This document shows, piece after piece, positions 17,504-27,532 of a stretch of 64,000 nt of DNA; the stretch's first letter is position 1; the number at the start of each line of letters is the position of its first letter. The notes beneath the pieces are model-generated. The model saw nothing but the letters and a program-made list of their open reading frames with translations, was not told where the DNA came from and searched no databases. The translations under genes and the position numbers were made by a program. The stretch comes from Acidobacteriaceae bacterium (GTDB taxonomy: Bacteria; Acidobacteriota; Terriglobia; Bryobacterales; Bryobacteraceae). The stretch is from NCBI GenBank assembly GCA_019240405.1, contig JAFAYL010000059.1:1-64000 (forward strand), read 5' to 3'.

Positions 17504-17989
17504 TCAATCGCTTACAAATTCGCCTCTGACTTGTATCAGCCGGCCAAAGACGTAGCCCGATACAAAACCACCCACTAAGAAGAAAGGGGTTGACTCATTT
17601 ATCAGCGGGAAAGTCCTGACTCCAGCAGGGTACACGGTGCCGCCAAAATAACTTAGGGTTGTCATCAGGGTTGACAAGATAAACAGCGAAATTGCTCCGG
17701 CTATTGCATATGCCCAAACGGACTCGACGCGGAGCCGCTTAAAAATGAGCCACGTTGGCAATCCAAAAATCAACACACAAACAAGGCCGATAGGATATCC
17801 ATAAAACATCACAACGAAGGTTATGGCCGGCAGGTGCTTCAGATAAGAACCAAAATTCAGCGGGGGAAAGTTGTAGATGAACGGCCACGCGAGAATGATG
17901 AGAACCGGGAATACCAAGGGCGTTACGAGGAGCGCCGGCCAGATCCTCTTTTGAACTCCTTTAGGGTTGATAGCTCGAAGGGGGGACAT
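17504..17989 (-). CDS. Small integral membrane protein, unknown function
   Basis: 161 residues with four predicted membrane segments: ~17-37 ('IWPALLVTPLVFPVLIILAW'), ~51-77 ('LPAITFVVMFYGYPIGLVCV'), ~93-115 and ~137-155 ('FFLVGGFVSGYVFGRL'). The ATG at 17989 starts the frame. No family is recognised. It is an isolated gene that runs towards tRNA-Pro; the 105-nt spacer 17399-17503 contains a short GC-rich hairpin (CGGGGCACCCCG) but no clear terminator. Coding potential is supported by the regular hydrophobic pattern. Confidence 0.6.
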   Translation of the reverse strand: MSPLRAINPKGVQKRIWPALLVTPLVFPVLIILAWPFIYNFPPLNFGSYLKHLPAITFVVMFYGYPIGLVCVLIFGLPTWLIFKRLRVESVWAYAIAGAISLFILSTLMTTLSYFGGTVYPAGVRTFPLINESTPFFLVGGFVSGYVFGRLIQVRGEFVSD

Positions 17990-18049
17990 GGCTCAAGCCG
18001 CCGATTTTACACGCACTAGATATAACGAATCAACACACTCCAGGCGCGG

Positions 18050-20011
18050 TCACTCGCACCATACGACCGTGGCGCGTTGGAACTCGGGAACTCTCGCGAT
18101 CAGTTTGTCTCCGCTGCGTTGGAATGGAATGTCCAAGGGTTCTGCGAGATAAGGCAGCCCACGAATATGCCGGCAGGCGCTTGCCGGAAAAGAGATCTCG
18201 ACCGAGTCCTCAGCCGCAGGTGTGACAATTCGCTGCGCCTGGATGCCTTTGAAGTTATCTAAGAAGACGTGCAAGGCTCCGTGCACCCGCGCGATCTGTG
18301 AGACGACAAACGGCGGCGCTTTGACGGAGACCGGATCGGCCTTGGAAGATCGGCCGAGGACTTCGCTCTCGAAATCCGAAATCAGCTGCATTGTCCGGCT
18401 TGTGATGCGACCTTCCGAGGCAGCTTGCGCGAAATCCTGTTGCAACACCTGCTCGAATTGAACTCCGCGATCTTCTTTCGCCCACCGGACGCGATGGCGA
18501 TCTCCGCTCGAAGCCAAACGTTTTAGCGGATTCTCACTTCTCTCCGCGCCGTCTGATTGCCGTGAGCCGGATTCACCCGTTGCGTAAAGAGCAGTACCGT
18601 CCGCTGAAAGAGATCGGAGCCGAGAAATTTCTTGGTCGTTCAGGCAACGGGCATCGGGCAGGATTAAAAGCGGACCACGAAACTCCGCCAGCGTGCGCGG
18701 GGTTACGATTTGGAATTCACGATGTGACATGAGCAGCAGGTTCATGAACCCTTTGAACGATTGATTGAACAGATCCGAGAAATAATCGCGGGTTTTCGGC
18801 GAGAAATAGACGCCGATCGGGGATAGAGGCTCGCGCGGATCGTAAAAAACCCGCTCGTGTTCGCGAATCCACGCAAAGATCTGAGTCCGAGTCGCGAGGT
18901 CATTCGAGCCGGACATGACGTGCCCCTGGGCGTCCCACGTATTCGCGCCCGCGGTGAGTTGAGCTGCGAATAGCGTCTTCATTGCTTCCGGCTCACTGAC
19001 GTTTTTCTCGCCATCCCAGGAGTAGTTGAGCATCCAGGTAGGCTTGTTGCCCGCGAATGCGCGGAAAGCAAACATCCCGATCATCTCGTCGAACCAGTCG
19101 AAAGCGGATTTGGACGCGCCCATCTTGTCGCCAGGTCCCTGATATTCGTGCGCGATCGCATCGACAACCGGATACAAGTCGTACACGTCGGCGCCCACGA
19201 CGGGCGCCTCTTTCTCGATACCCGGAAAAATCTCGGCGATCGTCTTGCAGTTCGGGTTGCCGGCTTTGACATTGGAATCTACTTCTTTCATAAAGTCCGT
19301 AACCGCGTCTATTCGAAAATCGATCCAGCGCCGAAATCTAACATCGGACACGTCGCCGGCGCGTATGGTTTTTGCGTCGATACCGGTTCGTTGCTTGAAC
19401 GCAGCCGTCGTGTGCGTATCAAAGCTGGCCCAACTCTTTTCCCATCCGGTGAAATGGGTCATCCAGTAGGGAACGTCGACGTAAACACCATCGATGCCTG
19501 TGCCGGCGATCTGGCGAACGAGGCTCATGTAGCGCGCTCGCCATTCCGGAGGGAACGGCGAAACCCAAACATCCTCGTCGCCCGGCGCGACCCAGAAAGC
19601 TACTCCTCCTCCGAACAGAGCCGGCGTGCCGTTTACCTGCCGCTGCACCCAGTCCGAATGGTCTTTATATAAGGAGTGCCGGCTGCGATCGGCATGCGCG
19701 GTGATACATTCCCATCCCGCGATATATACGAATGATTTATTTCCGGCTGCGTGGGCGCGCTCGGCAGCGGACCGGATCGCTACCAGTTTCGCCGCAGGGT
19801 CGAGAAAACTTTCATACCGCCCCGGAATGTCGTTATCTACTTCGATGCCAAAGACATTGCTCTTTTGCGATTCTTCGACGATTGCGGCTGCGTTACCGGC
19901 ATGCAATCCGTGGCCAGCGATGCGGACGTAGTGCATCCAATCTTCGGTCCTGTTATCAGCGGCGCAGCAGCGAACTGCGCTCACCAGGAGAGCGAAGCCG
20001 AGGAATCTCAC
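18050..20011 (-). CDS. Secreted glycoside-hydrolase-like TIM-barrel protein
   Basis: 653 residues with a GTG start three bases after the stop of the receptor gene, so the two are surely co-transcribed. Signal peptide ~1-18 (cleavage near CCAA). The body looks like an alpha-amylase/GH42-type (beta/alpha)8 barrel of the GHL6 kind: 'NVFGIEVDNDIPGRYES', 'GIDGVYVDVPYWMTHFTGW' (Asp at barrel strand end), 'CKTIAEIFPGIE', 'ADVYDLYPVVDAI', and 'PTWMLNYSWDGEKNVSEPE'. A second region (~400-560) resembles the beta-galactosidase trimerisation/ATP-grasp-like domain ('PLLILPDARCLNDQEISRL'). It probably acts on a carbohydrate outside the cell or in the periplasm; the substrate is unknown. Family assignment is tentative. 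Confidence 0.72.
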   Translation of the reverse strand: MRFLGFALLVSAVRCCAADNRTEDWMHYVRIAGHGLHAGNAAAIVEESQKSNVFGIEVDNDIPGRYESFLDPAAKLVAIRSAAERAHAAGNKSFVYIAGWECITAHADRSRHSLYKDHSDWVQRQVNGTPALFGGGVAFWVAPGDEDVWVSPFPPEWRARYMSLVRQIAGTGIDGVYVDVPYWMTHFTGWEKSWASFDTHTTAAFKQRTGIDAKTIRAGDVSDVRFRRWIDFRIDAVTDFMKEVDSNVKAGNPNCKTIAEIFPGIEKEAPVVGADVYDLYPVVDAIAHEYQGPGDKMGASKSAFDWFDEMIGMFAFRAFAGNKPTWMLNYSWDGEKNVSEPEAMKTLFAAQLTAGANTWDAQGHVMSGSNDLATRTQIFAWIREHERVFYDPREPLSPIGVYFSPKTRDYFSDLFNQSFKGFMNLLLMSHREFQIVTPRTLAEFRGPLLILPDARCLNDQEISRLRSLSADGTALYATGESGSRQSDGAERSENPLKRLASSGDRHRVRWAKEDRGVQFEQVLQQDFAQAASEGRITSRTMQLISDFESEVLGRSSKADPVSVKAPPFVVSQIARVHGALHVFLDNFKGIQAQRIVTPAAEDSVEISFPASACRHIRGLPYLAEPLDIPFQRSGDKLIARVPEFQRATVVWCE

Positions 20012-20014
20012 GAA

Positions 20015-23000
20015 TCAGAACTCAGCCCGAGCTACAAGCTGAATGTGTCGCGGGCTGAATCCATACGCGAGCGAGTTTACCGTGCCGAACAGCGGATCGC
20101 CATAGGCGTTATTGGGGAGACCGAAGCGAGTCCGGTTGAACACATTGAATCCCTCAAATCGAAGCTGCAGATGCACGCTTTCACGTATCGTGAACTCTTT
20201 TCTTAGAGCAGCATCGACATTGCGCACGCCATCGAGCCGCAACGAGTCGAAATAGCGAGGCGCATTGCCGAGCTGCTGATCGCCCGGATCGGCGAAACAG
20301 TTGATATTGAACATCGGCGAACCGGTCGCGGCGGCATTGTGATAGCTGATTCCGGTGCCCGGATTGGCACAGGTCACATCCGGCCGTTGGGTCCCATCTG
20401 CCAGCCGGGGCAAGCTCATGCCGATCGGGATGGGTTGGCCGCTTTGGATGGCGATGCTCGTATAGAGAGACCAACCGCCGGCAATAGCATCGAAGAGGCG
20501 AGGCATGTTGCTGCCGAAGAGCATGCCGCGGCCAAAGGGAAGATTCACGGAAGCCACAGCGGTAAAAATGTGAGGCGCATCGTTGCCGCTAATTCCGTAC
20601 TCGCGGCTGAGGCGATCGAGAGCTTGCGGCGCTCCGTAAGAGTAATAACCGATCCAACTGTTCGCTCCCGAGGAGGCGTCATCGGTGTAGTGAGAGAGCG
20701 TGTAGCTGCCTTGAAATGTGAAATATTTCCCGGCCTGCTTCTGAAAATGGAGCTGGAGCGAGTTATAGCGCGAGTTGGCCGCGAGCAGCGGCAAGCCATC
20801 GAACTCGCCATCGAATTGCGGATATGGGCGGAGCACATTCAACAAGGGAATTGAGGGATTGTTGTAGATGGAATCGGGCTCGTGAAAAATTGCGTTAGGG
20901 CCGGCAAACAAGGGCAGGAACGGATTCGGCACGAGCGAGGCTAACTCATCGCTTGTGTACTGGCTGCGGATGTCTGTGGAGATGAAATTCCGGTTCCGGG
21001 TAAATCCCCAACTCCCCCAAGGCAAATGCGTGCTGCGATTCGCCGAATAATCCGCTCCGACCACAATGGCGCCGGGTAGCAGGCGCTGAACACCGAAGCT
21101 CCATTGATAGATTTCGGCGTTGCGGTCTGTTTCATAATCAAGGTCCGAAGTATCCGCAAAACCCCAATTCGCTAGCGCTCCGTATTTCCTTCCTTGCGGC
21201 GGCTGGAGGCCTGTGGGAAATGGATTCTCGAGCGTGGCGTATTGCGTCTGGTACCCGTCAAGTGAGAATCGAATGGGCTCAGATTTCGAAAATGCAGGTC
21301 CCGCGTACTGGAAATTTGTAGCGATGTTCATGCCGTAGTAAATGCCCGCGCCACCGCGAATGACAGTTTTGCTATCGGGCGCGTAGGCAAATCCCAAACG
21401 CGGAGCGAAGTTGTTGCGATCGACGGGAATGTTGCGCCGGCCGGGTGTTGCAAAAATTGTAGTGCCTAGGAGCGGACCCGATTGGAGCGGCAGACCAGGC
21501 AAGGTGATACCGCTGTTTCCGATGAAATCGCTGAACTGTATTCGGTTGTAGCGTTCCGTGTAGGGAGTGCTCCACTCATACCGGAGGCCGAGATTGACCG
21601 TCAGCTTGGGGCTGATCTTCCAATCGTCTTGCACATAGAATGCAGTTTCCTTCGACTTGTCGGCAACGCGCGGACGGATCGTGATGAGTGAATTGTTATC
21701 GCCATAACCCAGCAGTAATCCCGCGATGGGATTTCCTTGAGTGATGTCGCCGGCTAATGGATCGTTAGCGGTAGTAATCTGTGAAAAATCGAATGTTCCA
21801 GTGGCTGAGTCCGGCTGCCCGAAATTGTTGTAGAAGAGGCGCTGCTCTCCCCCGAATTTCATAGAATGCGCGCCGTGAACCCAGCTGACAGAGCCGGAAT
21901 AGGTAAAGAGTGTGTGAGCGAATGCCGTGTCCACGCAGCACTGTGTGAATAAACCCGAGTACGGTCCATCATCCATATTGATCATCGGCATCCGCGTGAG
22001 ACCGTTTGCCTCGAGAACGGACGGGAATCCGACCGAACTGAAGCTCGGATAATTTGTGTAACCTGGAGCAGCTACGCGGTCGAGACCCGCCCGGAGATCG
22101 ACTAGCAGATTGGGTCGAACAGTCCAGGTGTAATCGATGACAGCATTATGCAGATTGGTCAGATAATTTGTGCCGTCGTTGAACTGGCTGTCCCCAAAAA
22201 CGGTTGGGGTAGCGGAGAAGTTGTGCAAGCGGCTGTAGCGGACAGAAAGATGCTGGTTAGCGGTGAGTTGCTGATCCACTTTCGCGTCGAGCTGATACCC
22301 CGTGATCGTGCTTAACACATCAGTTCGAAAATTATTCGTGGCAAGCAGCGGGTCCCCGGGAAGATTTGGAAGCGGATAGAGACCAACTACTTTCATTCCG
22401 ATCGGGTCCAGCGCCGATTTGGGAATGACATTACCTGGAAATTGGGACCGGGAACCCGGCAGGCCGGAAGTCGGATCGAAAATCAGATTCGGCACAGGGT
22501 TGCCGTTCGGATCGGTATAGTAGGTCTGCGAAAAATCGCCCTGCCGTTCGGCGAGAGTCGGAACCGTGGTAGAGACCTGTACGGGTGAGGCATCGTGCAG
22601 CTTTTCAAAATCGAACAAGAAGAACGTCTTGTTCCTCTTGATCGGGCCATTGACCATGAATCCGTATTGATCGTGCCGGTGATTGGGCTTGGGTATGCCG
22701 GCTGCGTTGCTGAAGAAATCGTTCGAATCTAAGGCGGATCTTTGCCCGAACCACCAGCCGCTCCCGTGAAAAGCATTCCCGCCCTGCTTCATCAGGATGT
22801 TCAAGACTGAGCCGCCATTATTTCCGAACTCGGCAGAGAAGCTGTTGGTCTGCACCTTGAATTCTTCGATGACCTCTACCGAAGGCTCGTAGTAGACATT
22901 CGAGTTTCCCCCTTCGCCTTGCTCGGGCGCGCTGGTAAGAGCTCCATCGAGACGCACCTCGGCGGTTGCGTTACGCTGTCCGTTCGAAATGAAATTCGTT

Positions 23001-23542
23001 CCGGAAGGGTAGCTATCTACCATTCCGGAACCCGGCGACTCAGTGACCCCGCCGGCAAGAAAAACGAGCGAGAAAAAGCTTCGTCCGTAAAGAGGAATAT
23101 CGCGCGTGGTGCTACCGGTTATGGTTGTGCCGATCTCCGCGTTGCCCGTATCCAGCAGAGGCGCTGACTCATTCACGTCGACGGAAGCGGAGACGGAACC
23201 GATTTTGAGCGTAACGTTGATGACTGCTTCCTGGCTCACTTGGAGAACGATGTCCTTTGATTCGAACGGCCGAAATCCTTTGCTTTCGATCAACAGGTTG
23301 TATTTGCCGGGTCGAAGCTCATTGAAGGTGTACAGGCCCTGCGCGTTGGTTGCTTGTGTGCTCGATATGTTCGTTGACGTGTCGGTCAGAGTCACCGTCG
23401 CGCCTGGAACGACTCCTCCTTGCTGATCCGCAACGGTTCCGCGGATCTGCGCTTTGTATCCGGACTGCGCAGAGATTATGGGTGCGCTAAGGGCGAAACC
23501 GAACAACGCAGCGAACTGAAGTAAACGCTTCCCGGTGATCAT
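20015..23542 (-). CDS. TonB-dependent receptor with carboxypeptidase-regulatory N-domain (Oar-like)
   Basis: 1175 residues. ATG at 23542 is preceded by GGGGAGG six bases upstream; the in-frame ATG at 23557 would place that ribosome site inside the gene, so it is rejected. Signal peptide ~1-26, then a CarboxypepD_reg-like beta-sandwich (~30-118: 'GTVADQQGGVVPGATVTLTD ... GLYTFNELRPGKYNL'), a plug domain (~120-240; 'GRSFFSLVFLAGGVTESPG', 'FKVQTNSFSAEFGNNGG') and an outer-membrane beta-barrel ending in aromatic Phe. This architecture is the hallmark of the Oar-like receptor expansion in Acidobacteriota. It takes up an unidentified ligand, perhaps a glycan, because the gene behind it encodes a secreted glycosidase-like protein. 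Confidence 0.94.
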   Translation of the reverse strand: MITGKRLLQFAALFGFALSAPIISAQSGYKAQIRGTVADQQGGVVPGATVTLTDTSTNISSTQATNAQGLYTFNELRPGKYNLLIESKGFRPFESKDIVLQVSQEAVINVTLKIGSVSASVDVNESAPLLDTGNAEIGTTITGSTTRDIPLYGRSFFSLVFLAGGVTESPGSGMVDSYPSGTNFISNGQRNATAEVRLDGALTSAPEQGEGGNSNVYYEPSVEVIEEFKVQTNSFSAEFGNNGGSVLNILMKQGGNAFHGSGWWFGQRSALDSNDFFSNAAGIPKPNHRHDQYGFMVNGPIKRNKTFFLFDFEKLHDASPVQVSTTVPTLAERQGDFSQTYYTDPNGNPVPNLIFDPTSGLPGSRSQFPGNVIPKSALDPIGMKVVGLYPLPNLPGDPLLATNNFRTDVLSTITGYQLDAKVDQQLTANQHLSVRYSRLHNFSATPTVFGDSQFNDGTNYLTNLHNAVIDYTWTVRPNLLVDLRAGLDRVAAPGYTNYPSFSSVGFPSVLEANGLTRMPMINMDDGPYSGLFTQCCVDTAFAHTLFTYSGSVSWVHGAHSMKFGGEQRLFYNNFGQPDSATGTFDFSQITTANDPLAGDITQGNPIAGLLLGYGDNNSLITIRPRVADKSKETAFYVQDDWKISPKLTVNLGLRYEWSTPYTERYNRIQFSDFIGNSGITLPGLPLQSGPLLGTTIFATPGRRNIPVDRNNFAPRLGFAYAPDSKTVIRGGAGIYYGMNIATNFQYAGPAFSKSEPIRFSLDGYQTQYATLENPFPTGLQPPQGRKYGALANWGFADTSDLDYETDRNAEIYQWSFGVQRLLPGAIVVGADYSANRSTHLPWGSWGFTRNRNFISTDIRSQYTSDELASLVPNPFLPLFAGPNAIFHEPDSIYNNPSIPLLNVLRPYPQFDGEFDGLPLLAANSRYNSLQLHFQKQAGKYFTFQGSYTLSHYTDDASSGANSWIGYYSYGAPQALDRLSREYGISGNDAPHIFTAVASVNLPFGRGMLFGSNMPRLFDAIAGGWSLYTSIAIQSGQPIPIGMSLPRLADGTQRPDVTCANPGTGISYHNAAATGSPMFNINCFADPGDQQLGNAPRYFDSLRLDGVRNVDAALRKEFTIRESVHLQLRFEGFNVFNRTRFGLPNNAYGDPLFGTVNSLAYGFSPRHIQLVARAEF

Positions 23543-23702
23543 CGGCCACCTCCCCATAGTGACCGCAGTCTATCACAAGATTTTTGCCTTTTTTGCCGAT
23601 ACCTTCTGAATTCTTCTATTGTTTGGGGTTTCTTGCTCGCTACAAGTGACGGGACCTCAGTTGGATGAAGGGAACGGGAACTTAAGAAGTGTGCAGCGCT
23701 TC

Positions 23703-26051
23703 CTACGTTTTCATTCGGGCCATAAAGTACAGGCCTGCGAGCGAAAACACCAGATCGGGCGACCAAGCTGCCATAACAGCGGGGAGTTGGTTCAAATCGC
23801 CGATCTGCTCGAAGAGAGTTCCCACTGTCCAATAAGCAATAGCGATCCCGAAGCTGATTCCGACTCCTGTCATCGCGCCGCGATTTCCAGCTACGAACGC
23901 GAAGGGAATGCTGAGAATCGCCATAATCAGCGCAAACAAAGGAACCGCAAACTTCTTGTAATACTGCACCTGGAGTGGAGTCGTATCGAGGCCGCTGGCT
24001 TTCAGATCGCGGATGTAATGGCCCAGCTCTTCGAAGTTCATCTCCTTGTATTCTTTTTCCTCTTTCACGAACCAGGAAGGAGGCTCGGTGAGTTGTGGAA
24101 ATGATGCCGAAGCGCCGTAGAACGGATGGTAGTCACCCGAGCTTTTCCGAATCGTCTGACTCATGCCGTTTTGAAAGACCCATGTTTTCAGACTCGGCTC
24201 CCAACGCGCCCTATCGGCTGAGATTTGATGAACGATGCGGAAGCTTTTCGGGTCAAGCTCGTACACATTCACCTTCGACATGATGGCTTGGTGCGGATCG
24301 AGATAGCGGTAGTTGTAAATGCGCGAGCCTTCGCCATAGACCCACTGGCGGTCAGGGCGGAGATACGTCTGAACAGGCTTCTTTTTAATTTCGCTGCGCA
24401 GCATTTCCTGGCGCCGGTTCGCTTCGGGCAGATAGTAATGATCAAACCCGAAAAGCAGAACACTGATGAAAAGACTAACGACTAAGACTGGCATAGCCAG
24501 GCGATGAACACTGATCCCGCCCGCTTTGAACGCTGTCACCTCGTTGTACTTAGTAAGTATTCCGAAGCAGATCAGGGAGGCGACCAGCGTCCCAATCGGA
24601 GTCAAATCGTAGATCAGCTTCGGCGCAAGATGCGCCAGGTAATCGAGCATCATGGACATTGCGATGTCGTTCTTGATCATGTCGCCGAGAAGCTCGAAAA
24701 AGGTAAAGACTTCGATAAGCGCAACTAACGCAAGCAGCAAGATTCCGAAATAAAAAAGAAAACCGTTCAGCACGTAGACATCGATGAGCATGGGCCGGAA
24801 CCCAAACCCGGGAGCTTTTCGCGACGTCGGGCGGGTTCGCGCTACGGGCCAGAAGGCCATAATGTTCGCGGGTATTCGTCGCACAAAGTTGCGGAAAGCG
24901 GCAACTACGTCCCGATCCCCTGGCTTCTCGAGCCGGCTTAACAGAATCACCCCGGCAATAGCGAACACGCCGTTTGGAGTCCAGACCGCGAGCGGCACAG
25001 GAAGGCTTCCCTTTTTCGCGAGTCCGATGAGACTGATGAGGCCCATGTAGTAGAGGAACGCAAGCAGAACCGTAAGGACAAAGGCAGCCGACTTTCCGCC
25101 TTTGCGCGAGGAGATACCGAGCGGGACTCCTACGGATGCCAGAAGGACGCAGGCAAAAGGAAGCACGAATCGCTGATGCAGCTCGATCTCGGCGTCGACA
25201 TGATCTTCACGAGAAAGATCATGCTGCCGATAAACGCGCTTATAGAGCGGCCCAGTGTCCATTTCGCGCTCGGTCTTGTTGAGCTGCAGATCAGCTGGTT
25301 TCTGCGCCTGTAGAGCTTCCACTTGCAGAGGCGCTGCAGTGGTGATTACATTGCCATCTTTGTCGCGCTCGCTCGAGCGAACACCCGTCATATCGAGGAT
25401 GATGCGGTTGTGAGCAGCGTCAGGATGAGGAATAGCTTGTTCGGCAACGATGATTCGCGGACCCTCACCTCTGTTCTTGCCCTGTTGCTGAAGCTCATCT
25501 GGCGGGGTGACGTCGGCCATAAATACTTGCTGCCAGATGACCTGTTTTCCGGCCGCGAGTACGTCGCCTACGTAAAGAACGGTGTTAGGAAATTGTTCAT
25601 CAAAGATTCGCGGTTCGATATTGCCCGTAAGCTCCGTTGCCGCGAGCCCTCGAGCAATATTTGAATCGAGATGTAACGACAGGGGCGTAAGCCAAAGTGA
25701 CGCGACGGCCGTGACGCACATCGCGAGAAAGGCAAATAGCAGAACGGGCCGGGCAACTGTAAGGCTCGATATTCCGGAAGCGCGCATGGCAGTGATTTCG
25801 CTGTCTGAAGACATGCGGCTCAGGCCGATCAGAATGCCGACCAACACGCCCAACGGGAGCGCGAATGGAATGGTGGAGGGCAAAGCGTATAACAAGAGCT
25901 TCGCGATGGTTTCGATTGGGGCAGAGCTCCTTACGAGAAGGACCGAAAGCCGCTCGATCGTGCGCAGAAAGAGCACGAACACGAAGAGAAGCGTTCCGAG
26001 AACCGCGCTGGTTAGGACTTCGCGAAAAATAGTCCTGCTGAGAATGCGCAT
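23703..26051 (-). CDS. lptFG: Fused LptF-LptG lipopolysaccharide export permease
   Basis: 782 residues, twice the size of a single permease. The N-terminal half (~1-370) is LptF-like: membrane segments around 'VLGTLLFVFVLFLRTIERL', 'IPFALPLGVLVGILIGLSRM', 'SSDSEITAMRASGIS' (coupling helix that contacts the LptB ATPase), the periplasmic beta-jellyroll and 'VPLGISSRKGGKS'. The C-terminal half (~400-782) repeats the plan as LptG: 'FYFGILLLALVALIEVFTFFE', 'TKYNEVTAFKAGGISV' (second coupling helix) and a second jellyroll, then 'LIMAILSIPFAFVAG'. The two halves together form the membrane part of the LptB2FG transporter that lifts LPS from the inner membrane, so the cell is a diderm with LPS. No lptB nearby. 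Such fusions are known in Acidobacteriota. Confidence 0.94.
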   Translation of the reverse strand: MRILSRTIFREVLTSAVLGTLLFVFVLFLRTIERLSVLLVRSSAPIETIAKLLLYALPSTIPFALPLGVLVGILIGLSRMSSDSEITAMRASGISSLTVARPVLLFAFLAMCVTAVASLWLTPLSLHLDSNIARGLAATELTGNIEPRIFDEQFPNTVLYVGDVLAAGKQVIWQQVFMADVTPPDELQQQGKNRGEGPRIIVAEQAIPHPDAAHNRIILDMTGVRSSERDKDGNVITTAAPLQVEALQAQKPADLQLNKTEREMDTGPLYKRVYRQHDLSREDHVDAEIELHQRFVLPFACVLLASVGVPLGISSRKGGKSAAFVLTVLLAFLYYMGLISLIGLAKKGSLPVPLAVWTPNGVFAIAGVILLSRLEKPGDRDVVAAFRNFVRRIPANIMAFWPVARTRPTSRKAPGFGFRPMLIDVYVLNGFLFYFGILLLALVALIEVFTFFELLGDMIKNDIAMSMMLDYLAHLAPKLIYDLTPIGTLVASLICFGILTKYNEVTAFKAGGISVHRLAMPVLVVSLFISVLLFGFDHYYLPEANRRQEMLRSEIKKKPVQTYLRPDRQWVYGEGSRIYNYRYLDPHQAIMSKVNVYELDPKSFRIVHQISADRARWEPSLKTWVFQNGMSQTIRKSSGDYHPFYGASASFPQLTEPPSWFVKEEKEYKEMNFEELGHYIRDLKASGLDTTPLQVQYYKKFAVPLFALIMAILSIPFAFVAGNRGAMTGVGISFGIAIAYWTVGTLFEQIGDLNQLPAVMAAWSPDLVFSLAGLYFMARMKT

Positions 26052-26138
26052 GAATTACTATGCGTCGGGTGAAGAGCGAGGATCAAGCTCGCGGTAGGTT
26101 AACCGGCAAATTTCAGGATAACAGCGGACGCTGCGGCA

Positions 26139-27446
26139 CTATTTCGGAGGATTCGAGCAGAGAAGAGAGCGGTCGAACAGACAGAGATTCTGCGCCTTCC
26201 AGCGCATAGCGGCCAAGATGCGGGTTCGACCGCTCGGATGATCGAAAAATATGAATTCCTCTATCGGCGTTGGGTCCAGCTTTCGGTACTCGCCAAGCAG
26301 GAGATCGGCTTCGGCTTCGCCATCAGGTTCCCGCGAGGCGTTCAGACCGAAGATATCCGCTTCGTATTCCTGGGTTCGCGTATAGGTGTTACCTATCGGC
26401 GTGTAGAGAAAGCCCAAGATCGAAAGAATCAAAACGGCAAGTGGCAGGGCTGCAGTATCGTCCACACCACGAATTTGCCAGCGCTCACCGCGCTGTGAGA
26501 GCGCCCAATCCATCGCCCACCGCAGAATTGCAAACATTGCGGCCACTACAATCGCGGCGAAGATCACGGAATTGTAAATATGATGGAGGACGTAATGGCC
26601 CATCTCATGACCCATCACCGCCATGATGGCCTGCGGTGAGCAACGATTCAGCAGGTTATCGTTCAACGTAATGCGCTCGGTCCCGAAAAGCCCGCTCACG
26701 TTGGCGCTGACGCGCTTACTCTGCCGCGACGCATTCACCTCGTAGACGTTACTGGCGGGAATGCCATTAGCGTGCGCGAGACTCAGAATCTGATTCTTAA
26801 TTGCCGGATTTTGTAAAGGCTTATAGGTATTGAACAGCGGAGCGATGTAGACCGGAGCGATTAAAGCTCCGATGATTAGAAAGATAATTGCGGCGCCTGT
26901 GCCCCAGATATGCCAACTCCGTGGAAGGCGGCGCACGATGCCCACCAGAATTGTGAAACCGATGCCTCCTAACACCAAAACTAAAGCGAGCGCGATCAAT
27001 TGGTCGCGGAACCATGACGCGAAGTTCTGGTTTGAGAGGCCATATTGATGTTCGCGGAAGAAGTCCTCGTAAAGCGTGAGAGGAAACGTGAGTATGGCCG
27101 TAACAATTGCTAACTCCATCCAATAAGCCCACGATTGAAGCCAACGAAAACGTGTAACTCGTTCAGCTAAGTCGCGCAGTCGCGCAGAAAGGCGGGTTTC
27201 GAGAAGCAGGAGCATAACCGCCGCTCCATATAAGAAATCCCACAGCAGGAGCCAGTAACCGCCTTCGAAATAGGCGTCCGATTTAGCGCGAGCTGCGGAA
27301 GGCACGCTGGCCAGCCAGGCATCCGTTGCGGCAGCGGCATCGAAATGACTAGACGGCTGAGCGGCCAAGGGCACGTTAGGCTCCGTTGAACACACGGCGA
27401 CCGCCGTGATGGTGAGCAGCTGCAAGAGGATACAGAAAACTCGCAT
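26139..27446 (-). CDS. M48-family membrane zinc metalloprotease (Ste24/HtpX type)
   Basis: 435 residues. The zinc motif HExxH is 'VMGHEMGHYVLHH' (near residue 280), followed further on by 'ADIFGLNASREPDGEAE', where a Glu provides the third ligand. Several membrane segments precede and surround it: ~65-82, ~110-128, ~155-178, ~190-212 and ~290-310, plus an N-terminal signal-like helix. The 'NVYEVNASRQSKRVSANVSG' and 'RITLNDNLL' stretches are typical of the Ste24/CAAX-prenyl-protease-like branch. Bacterial members degrade misfolded membrane proteins or process envelope proteins. Divergent from tatA, 86 nt between starts. Confidence 0.94.
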   Translation of the reverse strand: MRVFCILLQLLTITAVAVCSTEPNVPLAAQPSSHFDAAAATDAWLASVPSAARAKSDAYFEGGYWLLLWDFLYGAAVMLLLLETRLSARLRDLAERVTRFRWLQSWAYWMELAIVTAILTFPLTLYEDFFREHQYGLSNQNFASWFRDQLIALALVLVLGGIGFTILVGIVRRLPRSWHIWGTGAAIIFLIIGALIAPVYIAPLFNTYKPLQNPAIKNQILSLAHANGIPASNVYEVNASRQSKRVSANVSGLFGTERITLNDNLLNRCSPQAIMAVMGHEMGHYVLHHIYNSVIFAAIVVAAMFAILRWAMDWALSQRGERWQIRGVDDTAALPLAVLILSILGFLYTPIGNTYTRTQEYEADIFGLNASREPDGEAEADLLLGEYRKLDPTPIEEFIFFDHPSGRTRILAAMRWKAQNLCLFDRSLLCSNPPK

Positions 27447-27532
27447 AAGATTTACGATTCTTTCACGTCTAAGAACCTCGATCGGACGTTTCGCACGGTA
27501 TCATAAGAACGTCACAATAGAAGCAGAACGAC

